A stretch of DNA of 64,000 nucleotides, taken from assembly GCA_958496175.1 (NCBI GenBank), contig OY292274.1, forward strand, positions 9,052,001-9,116,000. Direction: 5' to 3'. This document shows, piece after piece, positions 46,657 to 58,600 of this stretch. Below the pieces are notes generated by a model. That model saw only the letters and a list, made by a program, of their open reading frames with translations, had not been told where the DNA came from and did not search any database. The position numbers were made by a program, and so were the translations under genes. This DNA is from Sisyra terminalis (lineage: Eukaryota; Arthropoda; Insecta; Neuroptera; Sisyridae). Position 1 is the stretch's first letter. Every line of letters begins with the position of its first letter.

Positions 46657-46884
46657 TATTATATATTTTGAGGTGCGTAGCTAAACAACTATGAACTGAT
46701 GTTTTCAGTTGGCTGTTAGACTTGTTAAGAGAATTCATACTTGAAAGCTAAAAATCGTTTTTACAGTTTTGATTTTAATTTTACAGTTTTTAACTAACGA
46801 TTGTTTAAAGTCTTGATAATAAAAACGAAACGTCGCAAAATCAATGATTGTTTAAATTAATTTAACTATATTCCAATTACCCGT

Positions 46885-48123
46885 GAACCTGATATTATTG
46901 TTGGAAAATATAAGATTTGTTGGTTTAAAAAAAAATTATAAAAATTATAAAATAGAAGCTGATAGCAGATGTTATTTTGCAACTTTGTAGATAAATATAT
47001 GATGGTTGAAATGATAAAAAGATCAGAAACGTAAATATTTAATATTATTAACGACCAAGTTGTTTCTTTTTACAAAAACATAAAATATTTAAAAATAAAC
47101 AGCTTTCATCGAAGTATTTATTGCATTCAAATAATTCACCACTTATCGTTATCCCAAAAGCAAAAAGTTCATTAAATATTAATGAAATTCATAAACATAA
47201 AACACATATACCAATTGTCGTAAAAACAACAGTCGGTTATTCTCAAATCTTATACGAGCCATGCATATAAATAATGTAAATGCTATACTTTCGCACCATA
47301 AAACCCAATGCTATTGGGTGCTATATAAAAACTATATATCTTCGTGAAAAATTTTTGACTTGAAAATTTACAAATAAATATATTGTGCTTCACTCGTTAA
47401 CTATTGTCATAATGGATTTGAGAATCAAATTTTTCATTCGCATGCAATTACAAGACTATAATAACGACGGTTACAATAAGCTTTGTCAACTGAAATGCTT
47501 TTGAATAAAATTTTGAAACTCTCGAAATAAATGAAAAGAATGATTCTTTTGTCGTTATTATCATCTAAGTATAAAGACATTTATCTATCTTTCAAACTCA
47601 AAACTTCTATATTAAAAATAATGGGAAACATCGAAATACGAAAGCATCTAATGCGTTTTTAATGAAATGAAGAGAATAATAAAAGTTATTATTTTGTAAA
47701 ATAACCACAATAACCGAACGGCAAAAACGGCGAACGTTTAAAATCGTGGTGAGAACTAAAGCTGAATGATTATTATTTGTATTACTATTTCTATTGAAAT
47801 TGGGTAATAATGAAAAATATTTTTTTGTGTCAATAAAGTAATATTTTTTTCTCGTTAAAGTAAAAATATACATTCTACATAAGTCAAGATCTTATAATAT
47901 GGAATGATCATTTCGGCGTTTCTGAAGATGAAAATATCAATTCAGTTGTTTGAAAATGCTTTTTTTTTTTGATAAACAAGTTTGAAAAAAAATCAAATAA
48001 AATATTTTTGAAGTGGTTTTCAACTGAATGTGAAATATAAAAAAGATGAACCTGATTGATAAATTATACCTTTCAGAGGAGAGACTTCTACATTTAAGAT
48101 TATATTTAAGTGTTAGAAGTTGA
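46885..48123. other. Unassigned sequence
   Basis: AT-rich. A weak small-gene candidate at 47412-47504 is listed separately. The minus frames 47607-47873 and 47937-48131 show no motif. Confidence 0.35.
47412..47504 (+). CDS. Weak candidate 30-residue peptide gene
   Basis: TATATAAA (about 47322) precedes an ATG at 47412. Thirty codons follow (beginning MDLRIKFFIRMQLQDYNNDG, ending in CF with two cysteines), and AATAAA overlaps the TGA stop. The layout of a compact transcription unit is present, but the frame is short enough to be chance and has no clear signal peptide. Confidence 0.15.
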   Translation: MDLRIKFFIRMQLQDYNNDGYNKLCQLKCF

Positions 48124-48131
48124 CTACGCAT

Positions 48132-49166
48132 TAGACTGATTCAAAAGAAATGATATTTTTTTTTTCTTAATTATACCGAAAATATTGTTGGGAATGACAA
48201 AAAATATCCTGTGAAAGTTTAAGCTCTTAATATTAACTTTAAGAGGTGCTGCATCGCAAATTTCGATTTTCCATTGAAATAACATAGGAACAATATTCTC
48301 TTGCACTTTGGAATTTTATAGCTCAAGTTGGTGACAATATTTCGGAATGTCAAAGGTATATTTTTGTAGAAAATTGAACTATATACAACAAAGGTTTCAT
48401 AAAAGTTTTTGATTTATTTATTCCTTCAAAAGTTATTCAAGGTCAAAGTTGAACTTAAGAGAAATTTTAATATTTTTTCAATTTTTTGACGCAACCATCA
48501 ATTTTAAGAGAAAATTTTATAGGATATTTTTTGTAGAGCACTTTTTTCCTATAACTTATCGTTTTAAAAGTTTTTGATATTGTTCACAGGTCCTAAGTTA
48601 TTTGTACTAAACTGAAAATATTCGTAATTTTATTGTTTTATATTAATAATATTCCATAAATTATTATATTTTTAACATAATTTTTTTTTTATTACTTAGA
48701 ACCTGTAAAAAGTATAAAAAACTTTTATAAAGATATATTATAGGAACAAAAAATGTGCTCTACAAAAAATGTCCTGTAAAATTTTATCATAAAGTTGATG
48801 GTTACATCAAAAAATTGAAAAAATATTAAAATTTCTCTTTAGTTCAACTTTGACCTCAAATAACTTTTGAAAGAATAAATATATCAAAAACTTGTACGAG
48901 ACCTTTTTGTAGATCGTTCAATTTTCTACAAGAATATACCTTGGTCATTATTCCGAAATATTGTCACCAATGTGAGCTATAAAATTCCAAAGTGCAAGAG
49001 AATATTGTTCCCATGTTATTTAAATGGAAAATTGAAATTTGCGATACGGCACCTCTTAATATTAATATTAAGAGCTTAAACTTTCATAGAATTTTTTTTG
49101 TCATTCCCAAAAATATTTTTGATATAACTAAGAAAAAAAAATCATTATTTTTTTTGAATCAGTCTA
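48132..49166. mobile_element. Foldback element, TAGACTGATTC ends, 8-bp duplication
   Basis: TAGACTGATTCAAAAGAAAT (48132) is mirrored by TTTTTTGAATCAGTCTA (to 49166). CTACGCAT (48124-48131) and CTACCCAT (49167-49174) flank it as an 8-bp duplication with one change. Each arm is about 470 bases at about 88% identity by eye, with an AT-rich centre near 48600-48690. The mirror frames at 48124-48306 and 48992-49180 (MQENIVPMLF) are products of the palindrome. No transposase. Confidence 0.85.
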
Positions 49167-49174
49167 CTACCCAT

Positions 49175-49739
49175 ATATAAATTGGGTTCGTTAGTAACGG
49201 TAAGACGGACAAAATATTATTTATTTTAAGCAAAAGTTATTTTTTCCTTTTTTCGAACAATTAATATTTAAACATGTTCTTCCGAAAATCCTTTAATAAA
49301 AAGTTAACCTTTGGATAAAAAGAAACCAAAATAGATTCTCAGACTTTTATTTAAATTGTTATAAACCATTTGAAGTAAAACATAATTAATTTTACGTCAA
49401 AATAAACAATGTTCAACAGTGAAAGCTGCAATTTTTATTATTCAGTAAAACATTTACTAATTTCTGGTTTTCCACAATTATATCACTCATCACACGTTAA
49501 CCAAAAGTGAAAGACGATTAGTGAAAGCTCAAAATAAAGTTGAAACTTCAAGGTTGCAGTTTTACTATGGTAAATCATAAAGTTCCGTTATTTCAATAAA
49601 ATTTTTATATTTTTTCAAAAATGAAGTTGTAGAACAGTATAAAATTTGTGAAACAGAATGTTTTCTCAAAACTTATGATTTGCGGGAGAGAAGAGAATAA
49701 TTTTTACTTAACATAAAAACGTTTTTCACAATTTGCTAA
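49175..49739. other. Unassigned AT-rich sequence
   Basis: Nothing recognised. Confidence 0.4.
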
Positions 49740-50345
49740 AGATTGAAATTTTTTTGGTGTACCTTCTATTATTAAAACAGGTTAAACTCTAAAAATTTTC
49801 ACAATGATTCATTATATTTACGGAAATCAGTTCAGCTTAAAATATTATATTATATGTAGGATATATTGCGGTTCAATTTATGAAGTATAATTTAATATAA
49901 TAATATATAAAAATCATACCATAAACATAAATTTGAACAGAAGTTCAAACAAAAATATTCGTGACGTATTGCCCAAATACTGCATACAGATATTGCACTC
50001 CGTAGCTGCTTTGTGATGAGTGATCCAAACTACTTGATGGCCACTGAGGAAGATTGCTTGGCAATCGAAATACGTATCTGGGCAGTACGTCACGAATATT
50101 TTTGTTTCAACTTCTGTTCAAATTTATGTTTATGCTATGATTTTTATATATTATTATAATAAATTATACTACATTAATTGGAGCGCAATATATCCTATAT
50201 ATTGTATACACAGTATAATTGTTCAAAGTCAGCGAAAAAATCTTAAATTGATAATATTATGTTTATTTTCTAAAATGATAATTTTCGATTATTTTTTTAT
50301 TCTTATGAAAAATGTTACAAATTTTCGAATGAATCATTCTAATGG
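49740..50345. repeat. Inverted repeat with hammerhead-like motif in its centre
   Basis: The arms pair best at about 49895-49972 with 50085-50160 (AACATAAATTTGAACAGAAG, AATATTCGTGACGTA) and, less well, outward (AGGATATATTGC / GCAATATATCCT; AATGATTCATT / AATGAATCATT). The 110-base centre contains CTGAGGAAGATTGCTTGGCA followed by ATCGAAATACGTATC (50044-50078). The ends are not sharp. The frame 50137-50418 lies partly in the right arm and is not supported. Confidence 0.65.
50037..50084 (+). ncRNA. Hammerhead-like motif, copy 3
   Basis: CTGAGGA (50044-50050), an extra A, a perfect 6-bp stem GATTGC/GCAATC with a TTG loop, GAAA (50067-50070), then ATAC/GTAT as a loop-free helix III and C at the cleavage position (50078). 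Helix I pairs CCA (50041-50043) with TGG (50079-50081), then after a mismatch TG with CA. Core position U7 is G, and one A is inserted before stem II, so activity is doubtful. Confidence 0.35.
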
Positions 50346-51276
50346 TAAAAAAAATATTTGTGTCAAACATAATAACAGATTACCTATATTTGAATTTTAT
50401 TTGTTTGACAATCAATGAGTTACAAATTGAAATTGAGCCAATATTTTTTTAATCAAAACGTTAATAAAAGTCCCATTCGATTTTATGAAATTATACATTA
50501 AAAGATATAATTGGTTGTATTTTCAACCATTAAAATTATTGCCGCATAGTTATTATGCGTTTGGTAATAAAACCAAACTGCCATGTAAAACCCAATAAAT
50601 ATTTTGCATTTAAAGCTTATTTAAAAATTAATAAACGGACAACAATCTGATAACAAAAAGCATTAGCCAAACAAATATATTATTTAAAATCATTATAATC
50701 ATAAATTACCTTTGAATTTAAAATTCGGAAAATATATTTATCAGTCGCTTTTTGCATTGTAAAATTTATGTCGCTTGGGAGTCCTCTTTTGCATAATTTC
50801 CAATTAAAAATAATGACCATATATTAGATTACTTTCTAAAATTGACAGTTGGGTGCATTTTAGTTACAATTTTATTTTTTTGTTTATATTTTTCTAGTAC
50901 GATATATTTTGTTGCTGAAAAAATTGTATTGATATTATTTGCAATTGTAGATTCTTGTATTTTACGAAGTACCAATAAGCTTATGAATTCTTGATTATTT
51001 CATAAAATATGATTATATTTTTTGGTAATTTTGCTAGAAGATAAATTGAACAGCTACAAGAATAAAAAAACGTCTAGTTTAATTAACTTTTTTCAAATTT
51101 ATAAAAAAAAATTAACCATCTTTTATGTAAAAAAAAATCCAAATTTCCTTTAAACTAGGTGTTAAGTTCAATTAAAAATTTAAGGAACAGTAAAAACCCA
51201 ATAAAAAATCGAAAGAAATTGGGTACAATATTGGTTTATTTATTTGTTTATTTTTATATCAGTTCTTTTATTTACT
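50346..51276. other. Unassigned AT-rich sequence
   Basis: Nothing recognised. Confidence 0.4.
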
Positions 51277-52480
51277 TATTAGTAGTTGCCCGTTGCATTC
51301 GCAACTAAAGCTTTTAACTCAGTAAAATGTTTAATATGAGATAATGTAGAGTTAATCAACAATCGAAATTTTAAATTTAATAATCAAAGTGTTTTTAAAA
51401 ATAAAAAGAACTTTATCTAAAATTATATTAAGAAATAAAATATAAGTGTTTTTTATATAATTTTAACAAGAACATTTAAAATAACGTCTTTTCACTAAAT
51501 TAGTATGAAAGTTTAATACTTATGTAGTAATACCAAATAGGCGATTTTAAATTTTGGTTCGTTTTTCAACAATCAAACTTTTTAAAATCTATTTTATTTT
51601 ATTAACCAATGGTTGTGATCTGGAGTAATTATATATTCGTATTAATGCTGAAAAGCATTAAAGTAGCAATTTTTTGGCATATATTTCACTGTAAATTCAA
51701 ATTTAAAATCTCTGATACTAACTTTTTTTCGGTGTTTAGAACAATTTGAAAACTAATTATTGCTGTTGAAAATAAATTAAATATTCGAATTTATTTCCAC
51801 GCTTTCTACCTATTTCCAACAATTTTGTATGTACAACATCCAAATGTGCGAAATCGAATTGGTTTTTAAGTCATGATAATTAAAATAAAGGTCATATTTT
51901 TTTTCGTTTTACATTGTATTTTCAAATACGAGTATAAGTGCACATTTATGTCGACGAAATTTGGAAAGTGTTTTCCTTATACGATGCAGATATATAATAA
52001 GAAAGGGTTTTTAAAAATTCTTCCCCTAAAAGAATGAAAAATGGTAGCAAAGTTTGTAAGAGATAACGTTTAATAAACAATCGAAATTTCAAATTTAATA
52101 ATCAATCAAAGTCCGTTAAAAACGAAACGTTATTACTGCTTTATGTAAAACAAAGTTGATTTATTATTAAAAACAGAAACTTTGGGTCTGCTTAAAATTT
52201 TAAACTCTGATAGATATATCTGAAAATAGTTAAGTTTATAAGTAAACATTAAGTTTTTTGGCACTTTCACATATTGTAAATCTGAAAATCCGAACTACGT
52301 ATTCACAAATAAATACATTAATGAGTGAGTACCCTTACCCAAGGTTTATAAATTACAGTGTATTTTATAAACCTTGACTTCTACCAACGTTTTGAATGTG
52401 TAAGTGGAGATAACAGAGCGCATACGCATAGCCCATTCTGCACACACGCACGGTAAGATAGCCAATTTATATATATGATG
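51277..52480 (-). mobile_element. Helitron-like element, GTTGCCCGTTGCATTC subfamily, copy 2
   Basis: It matches 8135-9290 end to end at about 88-90% by eye. Relative to that copy it has a 46-base insertion at 52340-52385, described separately. It ends with the same GC-rich GATAGCCAATTTATAT segment. Confidence 0.65.
52340..52381. mobile_element. 42-bp palindromic insertion with TACC duplication
   Basis: CAAGGTTTATAAA (52340-52352) pairs perfectly with TTTATAAACCTTG (52364-52376). TACC precedes (52336-52339) and follows (52382-52385). The sister copy at 9195-9198 has a single TACC and no palindrome, so this is a clean insertion with a 4-bp duplication. Confidence 0.7.
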
Positions 52481-52602
52481 ATTTGTCTCATTTATTATCA
52501 AAATCTTATTTATTTTTTAAATTTCTTTTAAATTAAATTTAAAGAAGCACTTTGCAATGGCTGTTAGAAATATTGATATTATTTATATTATTTATAACAA
52601 AA

Positions 52603-52720
52603 CTAGCTGATGACCGCAACTTCGTCTGCGTGACAGTCATCTGTGAATTTTTCTGCTAAAAAATGAAATGCAATTTTAGAATTGATAGAAACCAAAGAAA
52701 TTTTCACCAATTTATAACAT
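52603..52720 (-). mobile_element. 3'-end fragment of a diverged Helitron-like repeat
   Basis: CTAGCTGATGACCGCAACTT and CGTCTGCGTGACAG resemble the 3' end of the main family, but the following sequence differs. The extent to the right is uncertain. Confidence 0.5.
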
Positions 52721-55398
52721 CCCAATATATATTTGAAGCGAAAAGACCGTTAAAGTGCCAGAAGATATTTGAACAAAAGTATAATAGATTTAACATAGAT
52801 ACAAAGGTATTATCTGTATCCGGTATAAGAAACTAAAACGCGTTAAAATTGACAGGATGTCGGTTAGTAAATACAAATATCCTTTTCGATTGTATTCACT
52901 TAATCCATAAGTATAGAGAAATCAACAATTTTCAAAGCCTCATAAAAGATATTTTTATTTACATGTAAAGTTCAAACCATTCGTGTTTTTGGTTGAAAAG
53001 TAAATAGATATTTTTGACAATTTATTAATTGTTTGTTTGGGAACAATTTTTGTCAAATAATTACTTCCAGTGCTATAAAATTATTTGAGAATTCTCTATA
53101 ATTTCTAGTAGACAAGTTCTTGAAATATGATCCTAAGCAAATTACAAGAACAGCTTGAGAGTAGGTCAGGATTAAACCTTGGTTAAGTAATATCTTGTCA
53201 AAAATTTTTTGTCTACATAGTTTGACAAAATCTTAATCAAACTATTTATGTTATTCGACTGAAATTCTCAATGCTTGAAAGCTATTGAAAATGAGATCAA
53301 AACTTAAGGACTATTAAAATTTACATTTAGTCTTACTTTAACTCTAAATTTCTCCTTCTTTAAAATTTCATAATTCACGACTTCCATAAGTTTCGTTTCG
53401 CAAAAGTTTTCATTTACAATATTACGATTTTATTTTATGAGCATAGTGATAAATTATTAATTAATTTTTCAGATTTAAATTCTAGAAGAATAATCAATTT
53501 TAAGTAGTGAAATCACTTATTTTAAAAAAAAAACTTAAATCAATTAGATCCTTAAATAATTTCAAAGAAAACCTTTTTAAATCCATAACCTTTTCTGTGA
53601 GCATTAATTTTTTATTTTCAAACTTTTATATATCTATTGTATAATTTTAACATAAAAGATTAACATTAAATATAATTTCCTTACCTATATATTTAGGATT
53701 CTAAATAACATATATTTATGGAATATTATATTCGTTTTTGAGAATATAAAATCTATATATAGTTACAATTTATCGAATTTTTAAAACGATAAGCTTCAGA
53801 ATAATTACATAAATTAGTAATGAAAATGCTTTTACTATTATTGTTATTATTTTATTACACGATCTTATAACTGCAAGTACGTAATATTTGTAATCAAATT
53901 GCATTTGTTTTAAAGCAGTAAAATGCTTTTGGTTAATTCAAAAATTGATGAAGTATTGAACTTCAATATTATCATATTTAATATTTACGGAATAAACATT
54001 TTTCTAAATTTAAAATTTTGTAAATTTTTTGAAACTGAACTATAAAGCACGTCGTTATATAAAATTATACCATTTGCCATTTTTATCCTTCAAAATATTA
54101 TTCTGGTCTTTCTGAATACAAATTTAAAGACTGATTAAAAGAAAAATGCATTGGTAAGTGGGTGATCCTGTAAAACAGAATTTTTCTGCTGCCGATATCT
54201 ATTCTGCCCTGTATTTTCCCTTGTTAAATAATTTGTAATAAACGATATCTTTCTAGACTTATCATTACGTTACTCAAGTGTTCTTTTTTATTTATATTTA
54301 TTGTAACTAAAATAACTTTTTTTCTGAAATAATCACTAATTTTTTTAGCTTGATATTGAGTTTCAATTGAGTTTCAGTTTCATACAGTATCATAACCCTT
54401 ACTGGTTTCTACAACTTTGTTAATTGTAGTTCTATTCAGGTTACTTGTGATCATTAAAGTGCAATCTACGTATTAGAAATAATTAATGCATTTTCTATTA
54501 ATTATAATTCTACTAGTTATGTTATCAATTACATCTCTGAAGATAAACTTTGAATATATATTAAAAAGAATGGGAGAAAGCGAAAAAATCCAGTCGTTCC
54601 TTTTGCCCCCAGATTTGTTTTTCCGCAGATTCATCGTCATCTGTACATTGTAAAAAAATTGATTCTAAGGTCGAATTCCTTAGGAGTTTGATTAATTTAC
54701 CTTTAGTGAAATCAATTTCGCCTTATTCAATCCCAAACGGTTTGAATCAAGAATTTTATATTTCTTGTGTCAAGAAACACGCGTAGTTGAATAGAATGTC
54801 TAATACATTCACAACAATAGTAAGTGTAGTTGAGTGAACTCCCCTCCACATTTCACATCAAAATTAGGGGATTTTATCATTGTGTACCTAAGCTGCTAAT
54901 GCGCATAACATGAAATGTTCAATACAGTTCCTTATAGTGCTGGATCACTATTGTCAATTATTGTTCATGCCGTTTATAAGAAAATATAAATACTATCCAG
55001 GAGTATCGACAATAAATAAAAATTATTCCTTCTTCTCCTTCTCTCTTTTGTTTTAAAATTGTCATTTATTAATTTTATTAAAAATTATATTGAAGTTTTG
55101 AAACGACCGCGCTCCGACCTAGGTCGTTGAAGTGAAAAAGTGAGTTGGAGAGAGATAGGGTTGTCGAGTCAAATACGGGATCAAAAATGAACCCTCTATA
55201 CTTTACCTCTGTGTTTTCTAAGCTGTATTATCGATTTGAACCTATGAATTTTGCTTTTCATTTAACATTTTATTTTGTAAGTATACAACTTTATTTATAA
55301 ATTATTGTTTTAATAAGTGTAATAACATATTTTAATATTCATTAAAAAAATTCTAGCGGATAATTTGTCTTGAATGATTATTACATGTATTGTATTTT
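52721..55398. other. Unassigned AT-rich sequence
   Basis: 2.7 kb without a recognisable gene. On the minus strand 54590-54790 reads like decayed coding sequence (LIKLLRNSTLESIF, CTDDDESAEKQ) but matches nothing I can name. A GC-richer block (GACCGCGCTCCGACCTAGG) lies at about 55105. Confidence 0.35.
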
Positions 55399-55840
55399 AT
55401 AAAAATGGCTCATGACGCAGTCAAAGTATATTTAATGAGTCGGGGGTTCGAAAATCTTATTGATAGTTTTTAAGGTTTGTATGTTATTTTTTAACAAATT
55501 AAAATATGAATATATTTATAAACTTTTATTGTTCCTCCACGAGCCGGTGTATCAGTCAAACAAAAAAATATTGGAAACCTACGCCAAAAGAAAGCCAGCG
55601 AGGATTTGATGTTCATATTAAAGTAAGTTATATTGTTTAAATAAGATAAATTCAAATTAATAAAATTAATTAATAAATTTTATTTTTTGAATTAAATTAA
55701 AAATATTATATTTTGTAAATCAAGAAGCCTGAGGAAGTTACGATTACGTAACGAAACGTTGCTTTTTTTGAAATAATAAAATATTAAAAAATTAAAGATC
55801 TTAAATAACCTGAATTTCTCTTATTTAAATAATTTTAAAG
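55399..55840 (+). repeat. Composite repeat: tRNA-like head, hammerhead-like motif, shared tail
   Basis: TGGCTCATGACGCAGT (about 55406) and GGTTCGAAAAT (55445-55455) look like degenerate A and B boxes. Further on, 55690-55840 (ATTAAATTAAAAATAT, CAAGAAGCCTGAGG, GATCTTAAATAACCTGAATT) is repeated at 60650-61250, where a solo LTR splits it. The boundaries and whether the tRNA-like head belongs to the same unit are uncertain. Confidence 0.45.
55720..55770 (+). ncRNA. Hammerhead-like motif, copy 2
   Basis: CTGAGGA (55729-55735), one extra A, stem GTTACG/CGTAAC (55737-55742, 55747-55752), GAAA (55753-55756), ACGT as minimal helix III, then GCT pairing with AGC (helix I) and TTGA with TCAA. Structure is kept relative to the copy at 61140, but U7 of the core is G here. 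Confidence 0.4.
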
Positions 55841-58600
55841 CTGAGATCTGATTTTTATCATCTAGTAAGTTATATTTATAATAATATATTTTATTTTATT
55901 CTAATAAATGATTATTTGTAATTTTTATAGTATGGGCTAGGGGTTTTTAAAGTTCTTAAATATAGTACGGACTTATACTTTTTCTTAAATAATTTAAGTT
56001 TACATATTTTGTTCTGTTTAAAAATATATTAAAATTATGTACATTTGTTCTTAATAAAATATATAAAATGAAAACGAAATCAGCCTTTATTTAATAAATT
56101 ATACCTACTTTCTAGCCAAGTATATTTTTAATTTTAAATAAAATTTAACTGAAACTATTTTTTTTTTTGGTTGAAATATCTGTGCGAATTAAACCAAATA
56201 TATAAAATTATTCATTCAATTTCGTTTATATTTGAATTAAGTATAGTTATGTTTGAAAGAAGTATCCAAATTTTTAATCGGGTTTCTATATTGTTTGAAA
56301 TAAATATGATGGTGATTTCGTATAAAGAAATCGAAGTTGACTTAACGTCGCTAAGTTCTCCACTCAACTGAATGTTTCTTGGCCCAAGAAACATTTTGAA
56401 ATTTGTCTAGCGCTTGATTTAAAGATCATGCACATTTCGCCGTATCCAACCTTACAGCTGGTTTTAACCAAACTAAAAACGATTTAGATTAGTACGCTCT
56501 TTTTACGGTGAACGTATTGTTGATGTTTGACACTCGTAAAGGTTGCTTTTATTGCGCATTATCAAAAGCTTTTTGTTAATCTATAAAATAAGTAAAGATG
56601 TGTTTTGATTTACATCACTAATCCTTTGGAAGTAAACAGTGGCAGTAAATTGGATCGATTTGTGGATAGCATAAAAAATTGAAGTTTTTTCAACGGGGCA
56701 CCCGATTGCTGCCGGAAAGATAGGAGAAAATGATGGCAAACGATGATCAATACTTTTAAACAAAAATATATAATAACGCTATTTATAATAACGCCATGAA
56801 TTTAAAAAAAAAAACGGTGTACGCAAAGTTGAGTACCTATGATATAATTGAATGCATTTTTGTATATTCGACGATTTTTTCAAAAAATTAAAAATAGTTT
56901 TTGTCATTTAGTTATAATGATGTTTTCTTAAGCTTTTTGCCTAAAGAAAATTGTTTATGAATATTTGGTTTGTAAATTATTGTAATTGTAGCCATAACTT
57001 ATCTTGTTACAATCAACTATAATACATTAATTTAAGATACAAATTTTATAAAATTGGATGGTTTGACTAACGCAATGTTCATTTAGTTGTATCCTTAAGC
57101 ATTTTTTATTCATCATAAACTACAAAATTTAAATTAATCATTATGTAAAATATTTTTATAGGAATTTTTTACTGGAAAATACAAAAATGTAAGAGTTTTA
57201 ACAACATGCGGTTTTATTGTGTAAAACAAAAAATTTATTGTTTAACTATTTAATTTAATTTTGCTTCGGAATAAAAAATATAAATTAATTCATCATTAAG
57301 TACTTTAATTGATTTTTGAATCCTTAAAACCATAGTAGTTGATTCTGTTCTATCACAATATTCTTGAGGCATGAAATTTCTCTTATCAGAGATTCGTTTA
57401 AATATTTCTTTTTTTGGATTAATCTCAAATAAAGAGAGTGGTTTACTTTAATTAAGTTTGAGATGAATTTTATGTGAATTTTAAGATTAATTACTTTGAT
57501 TTTAACGAAAGAAAAGCATTTAATTAAAGAAAAAGATTAATGTGTTAACTAATCACAATTACTTCGTTTTTATGAATGATACGCTTTGAAGTGAATACTC
57601 AAAGGCCACATTCATCAATCAGATTGTATATTTACCGACTGAATTAATTTTATTTGGTTCAGGTTGCAATGGGCCAATGATCAATGGATGATTGATAAAT
57701 AAGCTTGATGTATGTTCATCGGTCAAAGATGAAAAAAAACCTGTCGTTACAGTGTTGAAGATTTTTTAAGATAATTAAATCGAATGCGAACTTGTCGAAT
57801 GATTGAAAAACCTTGATATTAGCGACTAATTTTTGTTCTTTATGTGAGTATAGAAAAAATTGTTTTTGTAATCAGGGTAATACATCATCGTTAATTTACG
57901 ATATCTTTCTAATGGAAAATCCTTGTTGGACAGATGTAATAAAAGTGTCCTCAAAAAGGAACGTAGAATTCAATATTATATACATATTCTCTCCAATGAA
58001 ATTGTTCAACTTCAGCATTATCCACTCTGTCGATAATTGAATTTCCTGTAACTGATATTGGAGCGATTGTATGAGTTTTATATTTTTTTTGCCGGTCCGT
58101 CTCCTACTGCTTGAAGCGGTAAAGAACCAATAGCTTCGATATGCTGTCAGTTATAGTGACAGACTTAACGGACATGATCGCCCCGCAACCTATCCCAGAA
58201 CCACTTGACACATAAGGGATGTTTATATACAAAACAAATACTCAATGTTTAGAGCTGTTCACCAACAATGTCCTCAATTACTTCAACAAAATTCGCTGTG
58301 TTAGCAAAACTGTCATCAAATTATTAAAACAAGCAAGAAAAATACGAAAAAATGATTGATACAGGAATTATCTTTTGTATCGAACTGAAGATTGAGATTC
58401 ATTCAAAATCGAGATATGAATCTTTGTAATAAATCTTATCATATTGTGAAGTTTAAAAAAATTAGACAAATCTTTTAAATTTCAGAGCTAATTAATAAAA
58501 AAATAATAATTTCTATCCACAAGCGAATATGTTTGGTCCTTAAAAAAATTTTCTTTTGAAATCATTAATAAGAATAATTTAAATCTTAACTAATAGCCTT
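55841..58600. other. Unassigned AT-rich sequence
   Basis: No gene established. Mirror frames at 56171-56394 are short. A plus-strand frame at about 58142-58358 (MLSVIVTDLTDMIAPQPIPE, one stop, then a Lys-rich end) could be decayed coding sequence of unknown type. Confidence 0.35.
56371..56395. repeat. Perfect 12-bp palindrome AATGTTTCTTGG
   Basis: AATGTTTCTTGG and CCAAGAAACATT flank a single central C. There is no sign of a transposon around it. It could be a protein-binding site or chance. Confidence 0.5.

Larger units (their letters stand above)
42990..46884 (+). mobile_element. Penelope-like retroelement, 5'-truncated, split by a Helitron
   Basis: Coding remains (42992-44158) are followed by 3' sequence to 44207, a complete Helitron-like insertion (44208-46656), then the 3' terminal region ending CAATTACCCGT near 46884. 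The terminal part matches the arms of the foldback at 29136-29366, which supports the assignment. Confidence 0.7.

Noticed and set aside
48124..49180. Paired frames starting MQENIVPMLF on opposite strands
   Set aside because: Same reason: arms of the foldback 48132-49166.
58142..58358. Frame with one stop (MLSVIVTDLTDMIAPQ...)
   Set aside because: Could be decayed coding sequence, but there is no recognisable family and no neighbouring exons; kept only as a remark.
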